Of a stretch of DNA of 64,000 bases, positions 1 to 11,637 are shown in pieces. The notes below the pieces were generated by a model. It saw only the letters and a list, made by a program, of their open reading frames with translations. It was not told where the DNA came from and ran no database searches. The stretch's first letter is position 1; each line of letters begins with the position of its first letter. The DNA is from Panagrolaimus kolymaensis. Taxonomy: Eukaryota; Nematoda; Chromadorea; Rhabditida; Panagrolaimidae. The stretch is from NCBI GenBank assembly GCA_028622995.1, contig JAJQJQ010000024.1, forward strand, positions 620,001-684,000. The letters run 5' to 3'. Position numbers and translations under genes: made by a program.

Positions 1-2
1 AT

Positions 3-1457
3 GATCGAACAAAGAAAGTTACACAACAAAAAGAACCTAAAGCTGCCATTCCTCTAAAGATTGAAACAATCAAACCTAAAGAAGATGAAAAGAAGAAAGA
101 AATAGCAAAGAAAAAGGAATCTGTTAAAGAAACTTCCGATGAATCAAGTACTGAAAGTGAAGATAGTGAAGCTTCATCATCTGCTGTAAGTTTATAACTT
201 TTTATGCATGGAATAATTAGATGATTATGTTTACATTTTTAGGCATCTGCCGAATCTCTACCATCAACGAAAAGTACGCAAGAAAAAATAAAGCAGCCAA
301 TTACAACACCACCAAAAGTTCAAACTCCAACAATTGTTGCTGAAATGTAAGTCCTACTTTACGTTAATACATCGAGGAAGAAAGTAGCTAATTTGTATAA
401 AGTAATACTGTATTGCTAAATGTAAAATCGCCAAAAGCTTACAATGATCTTTCGATGTTAATGGAATTCCATTTCCTTCACATTTGCTCATGTTTGTTAT
501 TTTAAACATTTCATCCACTTTTTTTAGGTCGCTTATACCTCGTCGTGTGGTTCTTTTTCGTCATGCAGAACGTATGGATCGTGTATTTCCTTCGTGGATT
601 CGACAAGCAAACATCAATGGTTCTTATCGTCCATACAATTCAAATCAACCTCGAACTCTTCCAAAACGTCGTGGTGGTTTAGCTGCGTATGATTCGGATC
701 CACCAATAACTGAAGTTGGAAAACATATCGCTCAAATGGCTGGAAAAGCAATCAAACAATCTCAACATAAAATAAATGGAATTTATTCTTCTCCATCGTT
801 TCGATGTATTGAAACAGCACAAATTTTAGCTAAAGAAATTGGTGAATCATCAAATTTGAAAATTAAAATTGAACCTGGACTTTTTGATTGGTACACTTTT
901 TATGAATCTGCTCCAATTTTTATGACAACTGCTGAACTTTTGGATGCTGGATTTGATGTTTCAAAAGGTTATCGACCTATCATTTCAAAAGAAACTTTAA
1001 TGAAAGATTTTTATAATGAAACCAAAAATGATTATTATCGTCGTGGACAAGATGTTATTCAAAAGTATGTTTGCTATTCTTGTTTTCGTTTAATGCAGTT
1101 CATTTTAACTCGCCTAATAATCATTGTTGCTTTTTAGGATTTTACTTTCAACCATGGGAAACATAATTATCGTGGCTCATGCAACTACTCTGGATTCAAG
1201 TTCTCGAGCTCTTTTGAATTTATCTAAATCAATTCCAGCAACTCATCATTTGGATCATTTAGCTGATCGTTATCCTTATTGTACTTCTGTTGTTATCGAA
1301 CAAGTAAGTTTTGTGTTTGAAATATAAATTTTGTCATTAATCTTGCATTTTTCAGATACAAGAAAGTGGTCAATGGCGTCTCGGCAAATCTATTCTTCCC
1401 ATCACTTTCGTCAGTCAAACAACAAAATTTGATAGAAGTTTTATGTTAAGAAAATAA
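3..1457 (+). CDS. TULA/UBASH3-like histidine-phosphatase family protein, 5'-partial
   Basis: Five exons can be read: 3-185, 243-346, 528-1064, 1138-1303 and 1356-1457. Together they give 363 residues in one frame, entering the window already open. The first two exons encode a low-complexity Lys/Glu/Ser-rich stretch. The third starts the histidine phosphatase (phosphoglycerate-mutase-like) domain with the catalytic motif LFRHAERMD. The second core arginine lies in SPSFRCIETA and the second core histidine in the fourth exon (IIVAHATTLD), so the family's catalytic His and Arg residues are present. Spacing and the HAER motif resemble UBASH3/TULA phosphatases and their worm relatives rather than glycolytic mutases. 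Introns are 52-181 bp with GTAAGT/GTATGT donors and TTTAG/TTCAG acceptors. Substrate unknown; a protein or small-molecule phosphatase is inferred from the family. AATAAA motifs follow the stop. Confidence 0.85.
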
Positions 1458-1932
1458 ATTAATGCTATGTTTTGTAATTAAAGATTTTAATAATAAATGT
1501 ATTTAATTTGTCTTCTTTTGGTGTAAATGGAAGGAGTTCGTCTTGGTGTAATAGAGAGTCTTAGTTTACGAAAAATGATGAAGCAGTGAATATCAAGTGC
1601 CAGAGTTGAAGTATTTTTTGGTTAGTTTAACAATATATCATTGGAGCTGTGAAAATTGCTGTAAGTTGGTAAAAGGGTTTTTGAACAGAGCTCAAGAATT
1701 AATTTTCATTGATTAAAAACTTCAGCAGCCAAAGCGATAAAAAATTCTTAAAATATAACAGATTCATTTTTAACATACGGCTTAAAATGTGGAAACAAAA
1801 ATTATTAGATCTCGAAAAACTAAGTACCTCTACTGACTCCAATCTAATTTTAACCATTCTCCTAATCTTTATAGGTTGTTTAATCTAGGTACCGGCATGT
1901 ACATTTGGCCAAACGAATGCCAAAGAAAAAAG

Positions 1933-2352
1933 ATGGCAACGATGACACTTTTTTTCAAAATTTTTAAATGCATTGATTCGTTTATGTTTTATCGCTTTTA
2001 TTTTTTGATCTTTGACTCATCTGAAAGCCCGTAAAATTCTGTTATTGACATATCCAATTCTTATAGATTGAAAATGATTAAAAATGGGGAGAAAAACAGT
2101 TTTTTTTAGTTTTCTCGAGATGTCGCAGCTTGACTAATTTTTATTTTTTGATATTCGGATTCCTCACCCAAAAATACATGTAACAAAATTAACTCTCAGA
2201 GGCCACTCAAGAGAAAAGTCACTTTTTCAAAGCAAAAACATTAAAACTATTAGAAAATATGGGCATCAGCAAGTGAAAAATGTTGCTTTTTCTTGTTTTT
2301 CATTTGCAACATGCAAAAAATGAAAGGGGAAGAAAACCTTCATCGTTGCCAT
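1933..2352. repeat. Candidate MITE-like element with short inverted ends
   Basis: The 13-mer ATGGCAACGATGA at 1933-1945 recurs as its exact reverse complement at 2340-2352, and A-rich flanks outside both copies are also similar. The interior shows no open frame. A non-autonomous transposon is one reading; chance is not excluded because the arms are short and no clear target duplication was found. Confidence 0.35.
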
Positions 2353-2727
2353 TTTTTATTTCAGATACAAATATTAAAACCTTGATATCTTAATTGGGAG
2401 TTTATTAAATTTTATTTTCTCTTCTATCATTAAATTCCCCGTATTTGAAAGTACCTATCCCTCTAAACCATATATCAAAACAAAAATACTTCATTTTCTG
2501 CTTGCCGGTCCCTATGTTTAATCACTCGCTTTCTTTCCAGAAATTTATTTCCAAAGTTGTTGTCAATGCACTAAAATCCTTCGATTTCTTCTATTTATTA
2601 TAAGCCTTAGAAAGTTTATGTAGATAAAGCAACAAATCGATTTTTCATAATCTTTTGATAATAACGCACTTTACAAACCATTATTGAAAAATTCGTTTCA
2701 TTTTTCAAAAGAAATGTTTCAGAGAGC

Positions 2728-2889
2728 CCATTCTCATAAAAAAAGTTCATGAACTTTTTAAAAAAGTTCATGAACTTTTCTCATCAAGACCGAGATTTGT
2801 CAAACGAAAAAAAGTTCATGAACTTTTTTTGTCAATGAAAAAAATTACTCTCGAAAAGAAAAGTTCATGAACTTTTTTTATGAGAATGG
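2728..2889. repeat. Foldback element A with 31-bp terminal inverted repeats
   Basis: The ends are perfect inverted repeats of about 31 bp, starting CCATTCTCATAAAAAAAG and running through the palindrome AGTTCATGAACT. The palindrome occurs four times (2744-2755, 2765-2776, 2813-2824, 2862-2873). An internal piece, GACCGAGATTTGTCAAACG, is shared with element B next door, so the two are relatives. No open frame; non-autonomous. Confidence 0.75.
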
Positions 2890-2894
2890 CCACA

Positions 2895-3128
2895 GTGCCC
2901 TATTTCATAAAAAAAGTTCATGAACTTTTTAGAAAAGAAAGTGAACTTTTCCATTCAAGACCGAGATTTGTCAAACGAAAAAAGTTCATGAACTTTTTCT
3001 GTGTGTAATTTTTTTTCCCATTAAAAAAAGTTCATGAACTTTTTTCGTTTGACAAATCTCGGTCTTGAATGGAAAAGTTCACTTTTTTTTCTAAAAAGTT
3101 CATGAACTTTTTTTATGAAATAGGGCAC
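2895..3128. repeat. Foldback element B, two ~104-bp arms
   Basis: The whole element is a near-perfect hairpin. Left arm 2895-2998 pairs with right arm about 3025-3128 around a roughly 26-base loop. It starts GTGCCCTATTTCATAA and ends with the reverse complement. AGTTCATGAACT occurs at 2915, 2983, 3029 and 3097. It lies about 300 bp upstream of the importin-5 start, so it may affect that gene's promoter. Confidence 0.8.
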
Positions 3129-3432
3129 AGACATGTTTCCATTCAAAGACATTCTATAGTAGTAAGATATGTAACACGCAGCCAAAAGTCTTTACGCGAA
3201 AAAATGCATCAAGCGTTTACCCAAATTTACAAAAAAATTTTGTTAGTTGAACTTCTTTCGAACATCCTTCATTTTTTTGTTGATCTTCTTCCATTATTTT
3301 TCCGTGTTTTTGCTTTTCCAAACCTTGCTTCTTTCGCAACTCTAAACTTGTTTCCAATATTTTTTGCTTTCCTTTACATCCTTCATTTTTTTAGGTCAAG
3401 ACTAATACACTTTTATATAAAGTCTATCATTA

Positions 3433-6400
3433 ATGGGTGATTTACAACAATTTCATGGTATTGTTGCTGCGTTGCTTTCACAAAAGAACGAAGAACGTGA
3501 AGCCGCTGAAAAGCTTTATAATGATGTGGCAAATCCTCAAAAAGCAATCAATCTTCATCAACTCGCTATTGATGGTTCTGTATCTCATGAGGTTAGTGAA
3601 TAAAATTTATCTTATAGCTTAAAATTATAATTCTTTCCATTTCAGGTTCGTGATATGTCGCTAGTTCTTCTCAGACGTCTTGTTGCTGATAAATTAGAAG
3701 AAATCAATGCTGCTATTCCATCAGAATTAAGTCAAATCAAGAATCAACTTATTCAAGCAGCAACTTCGGAACAAGCTTCATCTATCAGAAAACGTTTAAC
3801 CGATGTTATCTCTGATATCGCTCGTCAAACAATCGATGATGATGGCGTTCAACACTGGGATACTGTCATCGAGTTCATTGGTCATTGTGGTGTTGCTGAT
3901 AATGCTGGATTACGTGAAGCTGCTATGATCCTTATTGAAAATGTTCCAAATATCTTTGGTGTTAAACAGCGTCAATACATCAATGATATCAAACAAATGT
4001 TCAAATCTTGCCTTTTATTCAATGATGATGGAAGTGTCAGAATTTCGGCTGTTCGTGCTTATGTTTCATTTATGATTGATAATGATGAAGACCAAGATAT
4101 TATCCGTCATTTTTCTGATGTTATTTCTGACGTCCTTCAAGTCTGTGAACATATTATCGCTAACGACACTGAAGATGATAGTGCATTGGAAAGCTTGGTT
4201 GATCTTGCAACAATTGTACCGAAATCCTTGGCACCATATTTCCGTCAAATCTTTGAACTCTTTTTAACCACCGCTGCTAATAAAGAAAAGGATGAAGCTT
4301 ACCGTCAATCAAGTATGGAAATTCTTGTTTCTCTATGTGAAAGTGCACCAGCTCTTGTTCGTAAAAAAGCTTCTCCTTACATTGAACCTTTAGTTCAACA
4401 CTGTTTGTCGTTGATGACTGAACTTGATGATGATCTTGCTGAATGGTTAGCCGTTGATGATTCTGAAGAAGATATTGAAGAAGAGTAAGTCATTATTGGT
4501 CTAAATTAACTCATCATTTTTTAAATTTTAGAATGGTTAACCTTGGTGAAACATCCATTGATCGTGTTGCATGCGCTTTGGGTCCAAAATCTGTATTCCC
4601 ACCTGCTTACCGAGTCATTGGACAATTTATTCGATCACAAAATTGGAAAGAACGTCATTCTGGTGTCTTTGGTTTGTCAACAATTGGTGAAGGATGCAAA
4701 AGACAAATGGAACCACATATCCGTGACATCGTTGTTGAAGCACTTCTTCCATTACTCACTGATGAGGTTAGTATCAATATGTGTTTTTCCTTTACTTTAT
4801 TTCCTAGTATTTTAGCATCCACGGGTTCGTTATGCTGCTTGCAATGCAATTGGTCAAATGTCATCCGATTTTGGTCCAACTCTTCAAAAGAAATGTCACG
4901 AACTTGTTGTACCTGCTCTTCTTTCTTGCGCCATTGACTTTTCATGTCCTCGTGTTTCAGCTCATGCTTTAGCTGCACTTGTTAGTTTTTTTTCTTCAAC
5001 TTATTATCCAAATTCACCTATTCTATTTATTTTAGGTTAACTTTGCTGAAGAATGTCCTAAAAATATCATGAACATTTATCTTGATCTAATCATGGAAAA
5101 AATGCAATGGATACTCGATCAAACTTTCAGTCAACTTTTGGGAAGTGGTAAAAAGATTGTGCTGTTTCAAGTTATCACAACCATTGCTTCTGTTGCTGAA
5201 TCAGCCCAAGAACATTTTTCAAAATTTTATGCTCCTCTTATGCCACCTTTGAAACACATCTTAGAAAGTTCCAAGGATAAAGAGCTTTCAGAACTTCGTG
5301 GAAAAACTATTGAATGCATTTCTCTTATTGGTCTTGCTGTTGGACGTGAACTTTTTGGTGCTGATATTCATGAAATTATGGAACAACTTAGTAATTACGC
5401 TGGTGTTGATGATGATAACTCTTCATATGTTATTAGCGCTTGGGCTCGTATTTGTAAAGTTCTTGGCGAAGATTTTGCTCCTTATCTTGGTGTTGTTATG
5501 CCAACCGTATTTAAATGTGCAAATTACAATCCAGAGATGGCTCTTATGAATGGTTGGTTTTATCGATTATTAACACTAATTAACTAAAAGTTTTTAGATG
5601 ATGACGATGAAGATGATCCAGATTGGGAATTTCTTGATATGGGCGGCCATACTCCTAGCTTAGATGATAAGGATACAGCTTGTGAAATGCTAGTTTGCTT
5701 TGCTCGTGAAATTGGAGCTGCTTTCGCACCATACGTTGATGACGTCTCTGAATTTATGGAATCTCAACTCAACTTTATCTTTCATGAAGGTGTTCGTTCA
5801 TCTGCTGCTGAAATCTTCCCATACTTGTTCTTTTCTATTCGTGGCGATGATGAAAAACGACGTCGATTATGGCAACGTATCTTCCCTCAACTTGTTGAAA
5901 GTCTTTCTGCTGAAACCGACTTGGAATTAGCTGGTGAATTCATTTATTCCATTGGTCGAAGTGTCGAAGAACTTGGACCTTCTGTCATCACTACTGAAGA
6001 TATCCATACGATTGTTAAAATTATTACATCTCAAATGGAAAAATATGAAACTCGACGTTTAAAACGTGAAAGTGCTAGTCGTGATGATGAAACTGATGAA
6101 GAAAGTCAGGAAGAACTCAATGAAACTATTGAACTTGAAACTTCAATCCTTGGCCGCATTGGTGATTTGATTCATTTCGTTTTCTTGGTATGTTTTTTTA
6201 AACTTATAACATTGGATTATATGGTGTTTCTTTAGGCATTCAAAGAAGACTTCACTCAATTTTTCGATCCAATTGCTCATGCCTTTGCACCTCTTCTCAA
6301 GCTTTCTCGACCATTCCATGATCGACAATTTGCTCTTTGCGTGTTTGATGATGTTATTGAATTTGGTGGTGAAAATGGTGTACGTTATCAAGGTGTCTTT

Positions 6401-6991
6401 GTTGAACCATTATTGAACGCCCTTGCTGATACTTATCCTGAAGTTCGTCAAGCAGCTGCTTATGGAATTGGTCGTATGGGCATGGCACCTAAAGGAATTT
6501 ATAATCAATTTCTTTCTGGCGCAATCGAACGATTAATCGCAATGATTTCACGTGCTGATGCTCGTTCAACTGAAGAAAGCTCCATCGCAACTGAAAATGC
6601 TGTTTCTGCTGTCGCAAAAATTTTGAAGTACAGCAATGCTGTTGATGCTAACTTGGTTATCTCAACTTTTGTTTCATGGTTACCAACATGGGAAGATGCA
6701 GACGAAACTCCATATGTTTATGATTATTTTTGTGATCTTGTTGAAGGCAACCATCCTGCTGTTCTTGGAGAAAACAATTCTAATTTATTAACTGTTGTCA
6801 AAATCATCATTCAAGCATTTTGTCATGAAGCTCTTGATGATTCAACTGAACTGGCTGTTAATTCTAAACAACGTCTTGCAACAATCCTCAAAGTTTTATC
6901 TCAAAACAAAGAACTTTTTGATACAATCTTGCAACATCTCCAGTTAAATTCAAATCAACAAGAAACTTTAGCTGCCATTTTGAGCTCTTAA
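3433..6991 (+). CDS. imb-3: Importin-5 / karyopherin beta-3 (RanBP5 family) nuclear import receptor
   Basis: Seven exons join in frame: 3433-3591, 3646-4484, 4532-4766, 4816-4980, 5036-5552, 5598-6187 and 6236-6991. The product is 1086 residues, close to the roughly 1097 usual for importin-5. It is a HEAT-repeat solenoid. Recognisable stretches include [43 protein letters not shown], an acidic loop ([11 protein letters not shown]) and [15 protein letters not shown]. The family carries ribosomal proteins, histones and other cargo into the nucleus under RanGTP control. All introns are 45-54 bp. The start is the first ATG after a TTTTTTTAG acceptor and gives the conserved N-terminal helix. The codon bias looks like that of a well-expressed gene. 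No breaks. The symbol follows the C. elegans orthologue and is assigned from family resemblance. Confidence 0.97.
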
Positions 6992-7293
6992 TTTTTATTT
7001 GTAATATTGTTGATTTATGAGTCTTGTCTTTGTTATTTTTAAGAGATAGTAAAATGTTTTTATAAAATCTTGTGTTGTTTCTGGAACCTTTTATTGTCAC
7101 TCTGCCTTATGCTTAATCACGAATTGAGCAGCCTTTTTGTAAGTACCATTTTTCATGGATGTATCGTTGAATTTGTGAATGAATAATTTAGAGGTCAGGA
7201 AGAAAAATGAAATAAACTAGGAAAAGTTTTCATTTGGGTCTTTAATTAGTAGCAAGTAAGCAAGTGTTTCATAAAACTATCATACATATACAA

Positions 7294-10200
7294 GGTCTGA
7301 AATGATCGGAAATTGCAGATAAGATTGGTCGATGTAAATAATGGACCACCACCGCCTGTCTTGGACATGCATGCTTTGATAAAAATGAAGAAATGGGAAA
7401 GATTTTTAAATTGGATGAAGAAAGTTTGAAATGGCTTAAAGTTGTTCCTCATCGAAATATTATTGCTGATTCTGAACTTGCTAAAGACCCTGTAATGTCT
7501 CGACTTAAAGAGGTAAGCAATCAAATCAAACATAGTGATAACAAACAACTAACACACGCAACCATAATAGGTTAAACAATATCCATAATCAATAACAATC
7601 ATCATAAACAAAATCACAATCAATATAAATAATTTATTATTATAATATTACAAATCAAAACAAAGAAAAGCACAAAGATAATTATACAAAGAAAACAGAA
7701 AAGAAAATTAGTTTCATAAAATCTTGGTTTAGGAGGCATGATTTCTAATTTCACGATGAATTTGACAGATGAAATCAATGTATGATACCGAATTGGCGGC
7801 ATATTTGTCTTCGACCAAGAATTTCTTCATCCATGATTCCATACTATCATTTTGTTTGACGATGAAGATTTTAAAGTTGGTTGGACGATCAGCATTAATA
7901 TCAGCCAAAAGAATACGAAGAGCACGAGATCGAGCATTATCACGTTCAGGTAGAATATGCTGAAACAAATAAAGATTTAAAACATAATCACGAAATTATT
8001 ATTAGACTCACAGATTCAGTATCCAAATGTTGCAAGCTTTGAACATTAAAAACATCATGTATGAATTCGACAGGAGCTTCCAAACCAATCCAAATGAAAC
8101 CAACAAGACCATTTTCAACGAGATAAACTTCTTTTGGATCAAAGTATTCATAAGATGCACGAATGGGAGTTGGCATATTCAATTGAGAATCAAATTCGGA
8201 TATTTGAAAGTTAGAGAGAGGCAAAATTTGAGGATAAAGTAGTCGCATGCTAATATCAATACGAAATGATGAAACCATTTGAAGAAGCCAAACACGATCA
8301 TCCACAGTAAGTTCGTTACCTAAAAAACAGTGTAAATCAAAAATAAAACAAAGGAATGAGGAAAACAAGCTACCTCCACTTAAAGCATCAGTTCGAAAGA
8401 TACAATTCATATACAATGGAAGCAATTTGAGAACTTCAGGTAAAACCAATTGAGAAGTTGGTGAATGTAGGCTACAGCGTTCACGATAAGTTGAAAGGAT
8501 TTGAGAACATCGATGGAACAGTTCATCATGCATTTCTTTTGGAGTCTTTTCACGAATAAGTTTAGCAGCAAATTTGAAAAAATATGTGACAACAGTATCC
8601 AGATCAGCTCGACGAAAGATAATATCATAATCCTTTGTGATTGGAAGAGCCAAGTTATGAATTCGAAGACGTCGTTGACCACTACAGCTTGTGAAAAGAA
8701 CAGCAGTTTGAAAGAAAGCAGGAACATTTTCATTGAGTTTATCATCATAGTTGCATTCAACGATCATTCCTTTATCAGCATCCAGAGCACCAGCTTCAAT
8801 ATCAGTTGTATTTTGCATAAAGAAATCACCATAGAATCCTGTTGGACGAATACCAGTAGAAGTACGAACACGCATCATAATATCAAATACGATTTCGCGG
8901 CTGATATCATGTTGTAAATCAGCTAGAAATCGTGGACCTTCTCGTTCACCATCAAAGAATTGATATTTGTAAATTGAACCACCAGATAAGTTGCAAACAG
9001 GAGCAATGGAAGCGAGATCCAAGTATGAATTTGGAAATAAGAAGAGATCAACAGCACAACCAATCTTGATACATTCTTCACCAAGCTGAGAATAAAACTC
9101 GATGTCAGGTAATAATTGTGTCTTTTCTTTATCACTTCCTAGCATTTTACGATCTTCTCGATTCTTAAGCTTTCCAGGAGCATCAAAAGTTGGAAGAGAA
9201 GTATGGAAAACAAAGATTTTTCCAGCACAATCAGCACTTCGAAGAGCATCCATTCCAGCTTGAATAACAGGACCAAGCAATGTTTCAGTAATTCTTGTAT
9301 CCATAAAGCATTTACGAACTTGTTCAAGGCAACATTTAAGTGCTTCTTCAGCTTGATTGAAATCCACAAGGAAACCTTCTACGAATGGAACAAATACATC
9401 TGAAGCATCATTTTCAATTAGCATTTCAGCACATTTCGGATTTCTTAGATTGTAAAAATGAAGAGTTTGATCATAAGTTGCGAAACCAATACGCATAGAA
9501 GATGTGTCTTGATTGTAATCCCTGAAAAAGAAAGCATTAATATTTGAAAATGTGTGAAAAAAACTAACTTTGGAAGTTTCTTCAAAAGCAGAGGAAGTTG
9601 TTTGCAGAATAAATCAACCAAACCCATTCGAACAGCATTATATGAGACATCGAGAAAGAAGATGAAAGCAGGTTGTTTAGGAGGAATACTATTCTTACAA
9701 TAAAGTTTAGTTGCGACGAATTCATATGATCCCAAACAAAGCTCTTGTCGATGTTGAATATCTGTTCGACGACCAGTTTGATCCAAATGAGCAAAGTAAG
9801 CTTGTTCCACTAAAACAAATAAAACACAGTAAATATTGCAAGAAGGAACGAATGAAACACTAACCTTGAGTCGAAGCATAGCAAAAAGGACATTTGAATT
9901 TTCTTCCACCATCAATAAATTCCATGAATGGACAGATGTAAACCTTGCATCGATCACATCTAACAGGACCAAGTTCACCAAAATCAACGACAGGCGGATA
10001 GTATTCATTTGACGAAAGTTTAGCAAAAGGAGTAATGGAAAGAGCTAATGGAAGTTTCGATTGTTTGATGAAATCTTGAGTAGCAGGAACAGCATAAAGC
10101 GACGAGCGAATAAACTTAGGATTGCTGTTTCCATAGTCTTGCGCATCGAACTTTGTTGTAACCATAGGAGGCTGTTCAGCTGTTGGATATCCTGTTGGAA

Positions 10201-11523
10201 ACACTCCACATCTTGTTTGTTGATCATCTTGAGTAACTTGAATAACACAGGGTAGATTTGCTGCTATGAGAGCTGGAGGTTGTTGTTGAGGAAATGGTGG
10301 ATAAACAGGATTTGATGGTTGAGGTTGATAACCCCATGATTGTTGACATCCATTCGCATAAGCACTTGATGAACTTGGTGGAGCAGCAGCTGACATTGGT
10401 TGTTGATACCAATTTTGATAGGCACCAGATAATGCAGGATTTGATTGACCATTTGTTGATGTTGGTGGCATGTATCCATTATGATAAAAACCAGAAGAAG
10501 TTGATGAAGCAGCTAGCGGAGGTTGATATCCAACAGGAAAAGCACCAAATGTTGAAGAAGTTTGTTGACCATTTGTTGATGATGGTTGTTGATATTCATT
10601 TGGATAAGAACCTGGTGGTGCTAATCGATCAGCTGTTGATGTTTGAGGAAGAAACATATCTAAGAAAAAGGTTATTAAGAATGGAATAGCTTTACGAATA
10701 AAAAAATAACACGAAAAAGACGACATATTCAATAAAGAACGACACGGAAAATATAAGATGAGGTTATGAATGCACAAAATTAATGACTAGCTAATAAAGG
10801 ATAATATTTACTGTCGAAGCAACAAATTTAGACAAAAAAAAGCAAGACAAAAGTTCGAAAACACGGAAGAAAAAATGAATGAACCAAAAGAGAAGGAAGA
10901 GAAATGAATGATTTGAGAGATACAGTATGCTAATGGGCAATTAATCGCTGCAAAACCTTTGTTCTAAAAAATCAAATAAGAAGCAATTGGTTGTCTGACT
11001 TTTTTTACAAACTACAACTTTCACTGTTGAAATTAAGACCGATAAAATTTAACGATAAATGTGAAAGTGTAAAGTATCAATGAATAATGTGAAGCTGTCA
11101 TCTGCAAGGATTTCTAATATTTTTTCAAGCTAAAATAGTGTTTTTTGTTAGTAATTAAGGGTTTTTAAAGAATTCTAATAATTACAAGCCAAAAGTCCGA
11201 TATTTTAGAGAAATATGCCTCTAAAAAGCTGTTTCTTGAAACTTGTGTACATGATCTGATCCAACACTAAGACATTAATTAAAGCTTCCCACTTTTTACT
11301 CATTAACCATTAACAACTTCTTTTCTCTTTATTAAACTAAATTTATTTTTAGGCTGTAGGCGTTTATGGTCCAGCCATGCGTGAACTCATCCTTGAAGAA
11401 TTTGGTGATGGAATTATTAGCGCTATAAATTTTGATTTCAAACTTGAACGTGAACCTCATGAAGATGGTGATCGAGTTAAAATTACATGGTCAGGCAAAT
11501 TTTTACCATACAAAAAGTTTTAA
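7294..11523 (+). CDS. Cyanase (cyanate hydratase) with damaged 5' half and a 3.8-kb intron
   Basis: Exon 7342?-7512 encodes the middle of a cyanase (CLGH..., then KLDEESLKWLKVVPHRN). Exon 11353-11523 encodes the end (FGDGIISAINF, then GKFLPYKKF and a stop). The join is phase 0 with good GTAAGC and TTTTTAG sites. The family's catalytic Arg, Glu and Ser are all present: R and E in SRLKE, S in GIISAINF. Cyanase turns cyanate plus bicarbonate into CO2 and carbamate/ammonia. Upstream, the matching helix-turn-helix segment can be read in the same frame from 7294 (GLK-stop-SEIADKIGRCK-stop-WTTTACLG) but has in-frame stops at 7303-7305 and 7339-7341. Either the gene is decaying, or it starts at the ATG at 7393 and makes a protein lacking the N-terminal helical domain. 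A complete SEC24 gene lies inside the intron on the other strand. Confidence 0.75.
7729..10657 (-). CDS. sec-24: SEC24 (C/D-type) COPII cargo-adaptor subunit
   Basis: On the minus strand five exons join in frame: 10657-9865, 9809-9569, 9521-8374, 8319-8012 and 7959-7729, giving 906 residues. The order is Pro/Gln/Tyr-rich N-terminus (about 1-180), zinc finger (RCDRCKVYICP, then CPFC), trunk with the FIFFLDVSYNAV strand, beta-sandwich and helical region, and C-terminal gelsolin-like domain ending YIDFICQIHREIR. SEC24 pairs with SEC23 in the COPII inner coat at ER exit sites and picks cargo. Introns are about 50-55 bp. The ATG follows a TTTTTCTTAG acceptor by two bases, which suggests a trans-spliced 5' end, though a further 5' exon is possible. 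The gene is nested in the cyanase intron, antisense to it. Which of the SEC24 paralogues it is remains uncertain. Confidence 0.93.
10658..11352. other. Rest of cyanase intron / SEC24 upstream region
   Basis: These roughly 700 bp lie between the SEC24 start and the last cyanase exon. They should contain the SEC24 promoter. No coding exon, RNA gene or clear repeat is seen. The motif array found later in the window is absent here. Confidence 0.6.
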
Positions 11524-11637
11524 AAGTGATACACAAAGATTTATATGAAAGTTTTTATTCTTTAAAAACAGTATAATAAAGACATAAAAGAATCAAATAA
11601 AAGGAGATAAATAGTTAAAAATGGGAATAAACCAAGT

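Larger units (their letters stand above)
1458..3432. other. Intergenic region between phosphatase and importin-5 genes
   Basis: No credible coding exon is seen on either strand in these 2 kb. The interval holds a candidate inverted-repeat element (about 1933-2352) and two foldback elements (2728-3128). A TTTTTTTAG acceptor at 3393-3394 has no matching upstream donor and lies 38 bp before the importin ATG, so it could be a trans-splice site. Open frames here are short and low in complexity. Confidence 0.7.

Noticed and set aside
3069..3440. 123-codon open frame upstream of importin-5
   Set aside because: It begins inside foldback element B and runs through T-rich non-coding sequence.
8501..8917. 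138-codon plus-strand open frame opposite SEC24
   Set aside because: Antisense shadow of the well-supported SEC24 exon.
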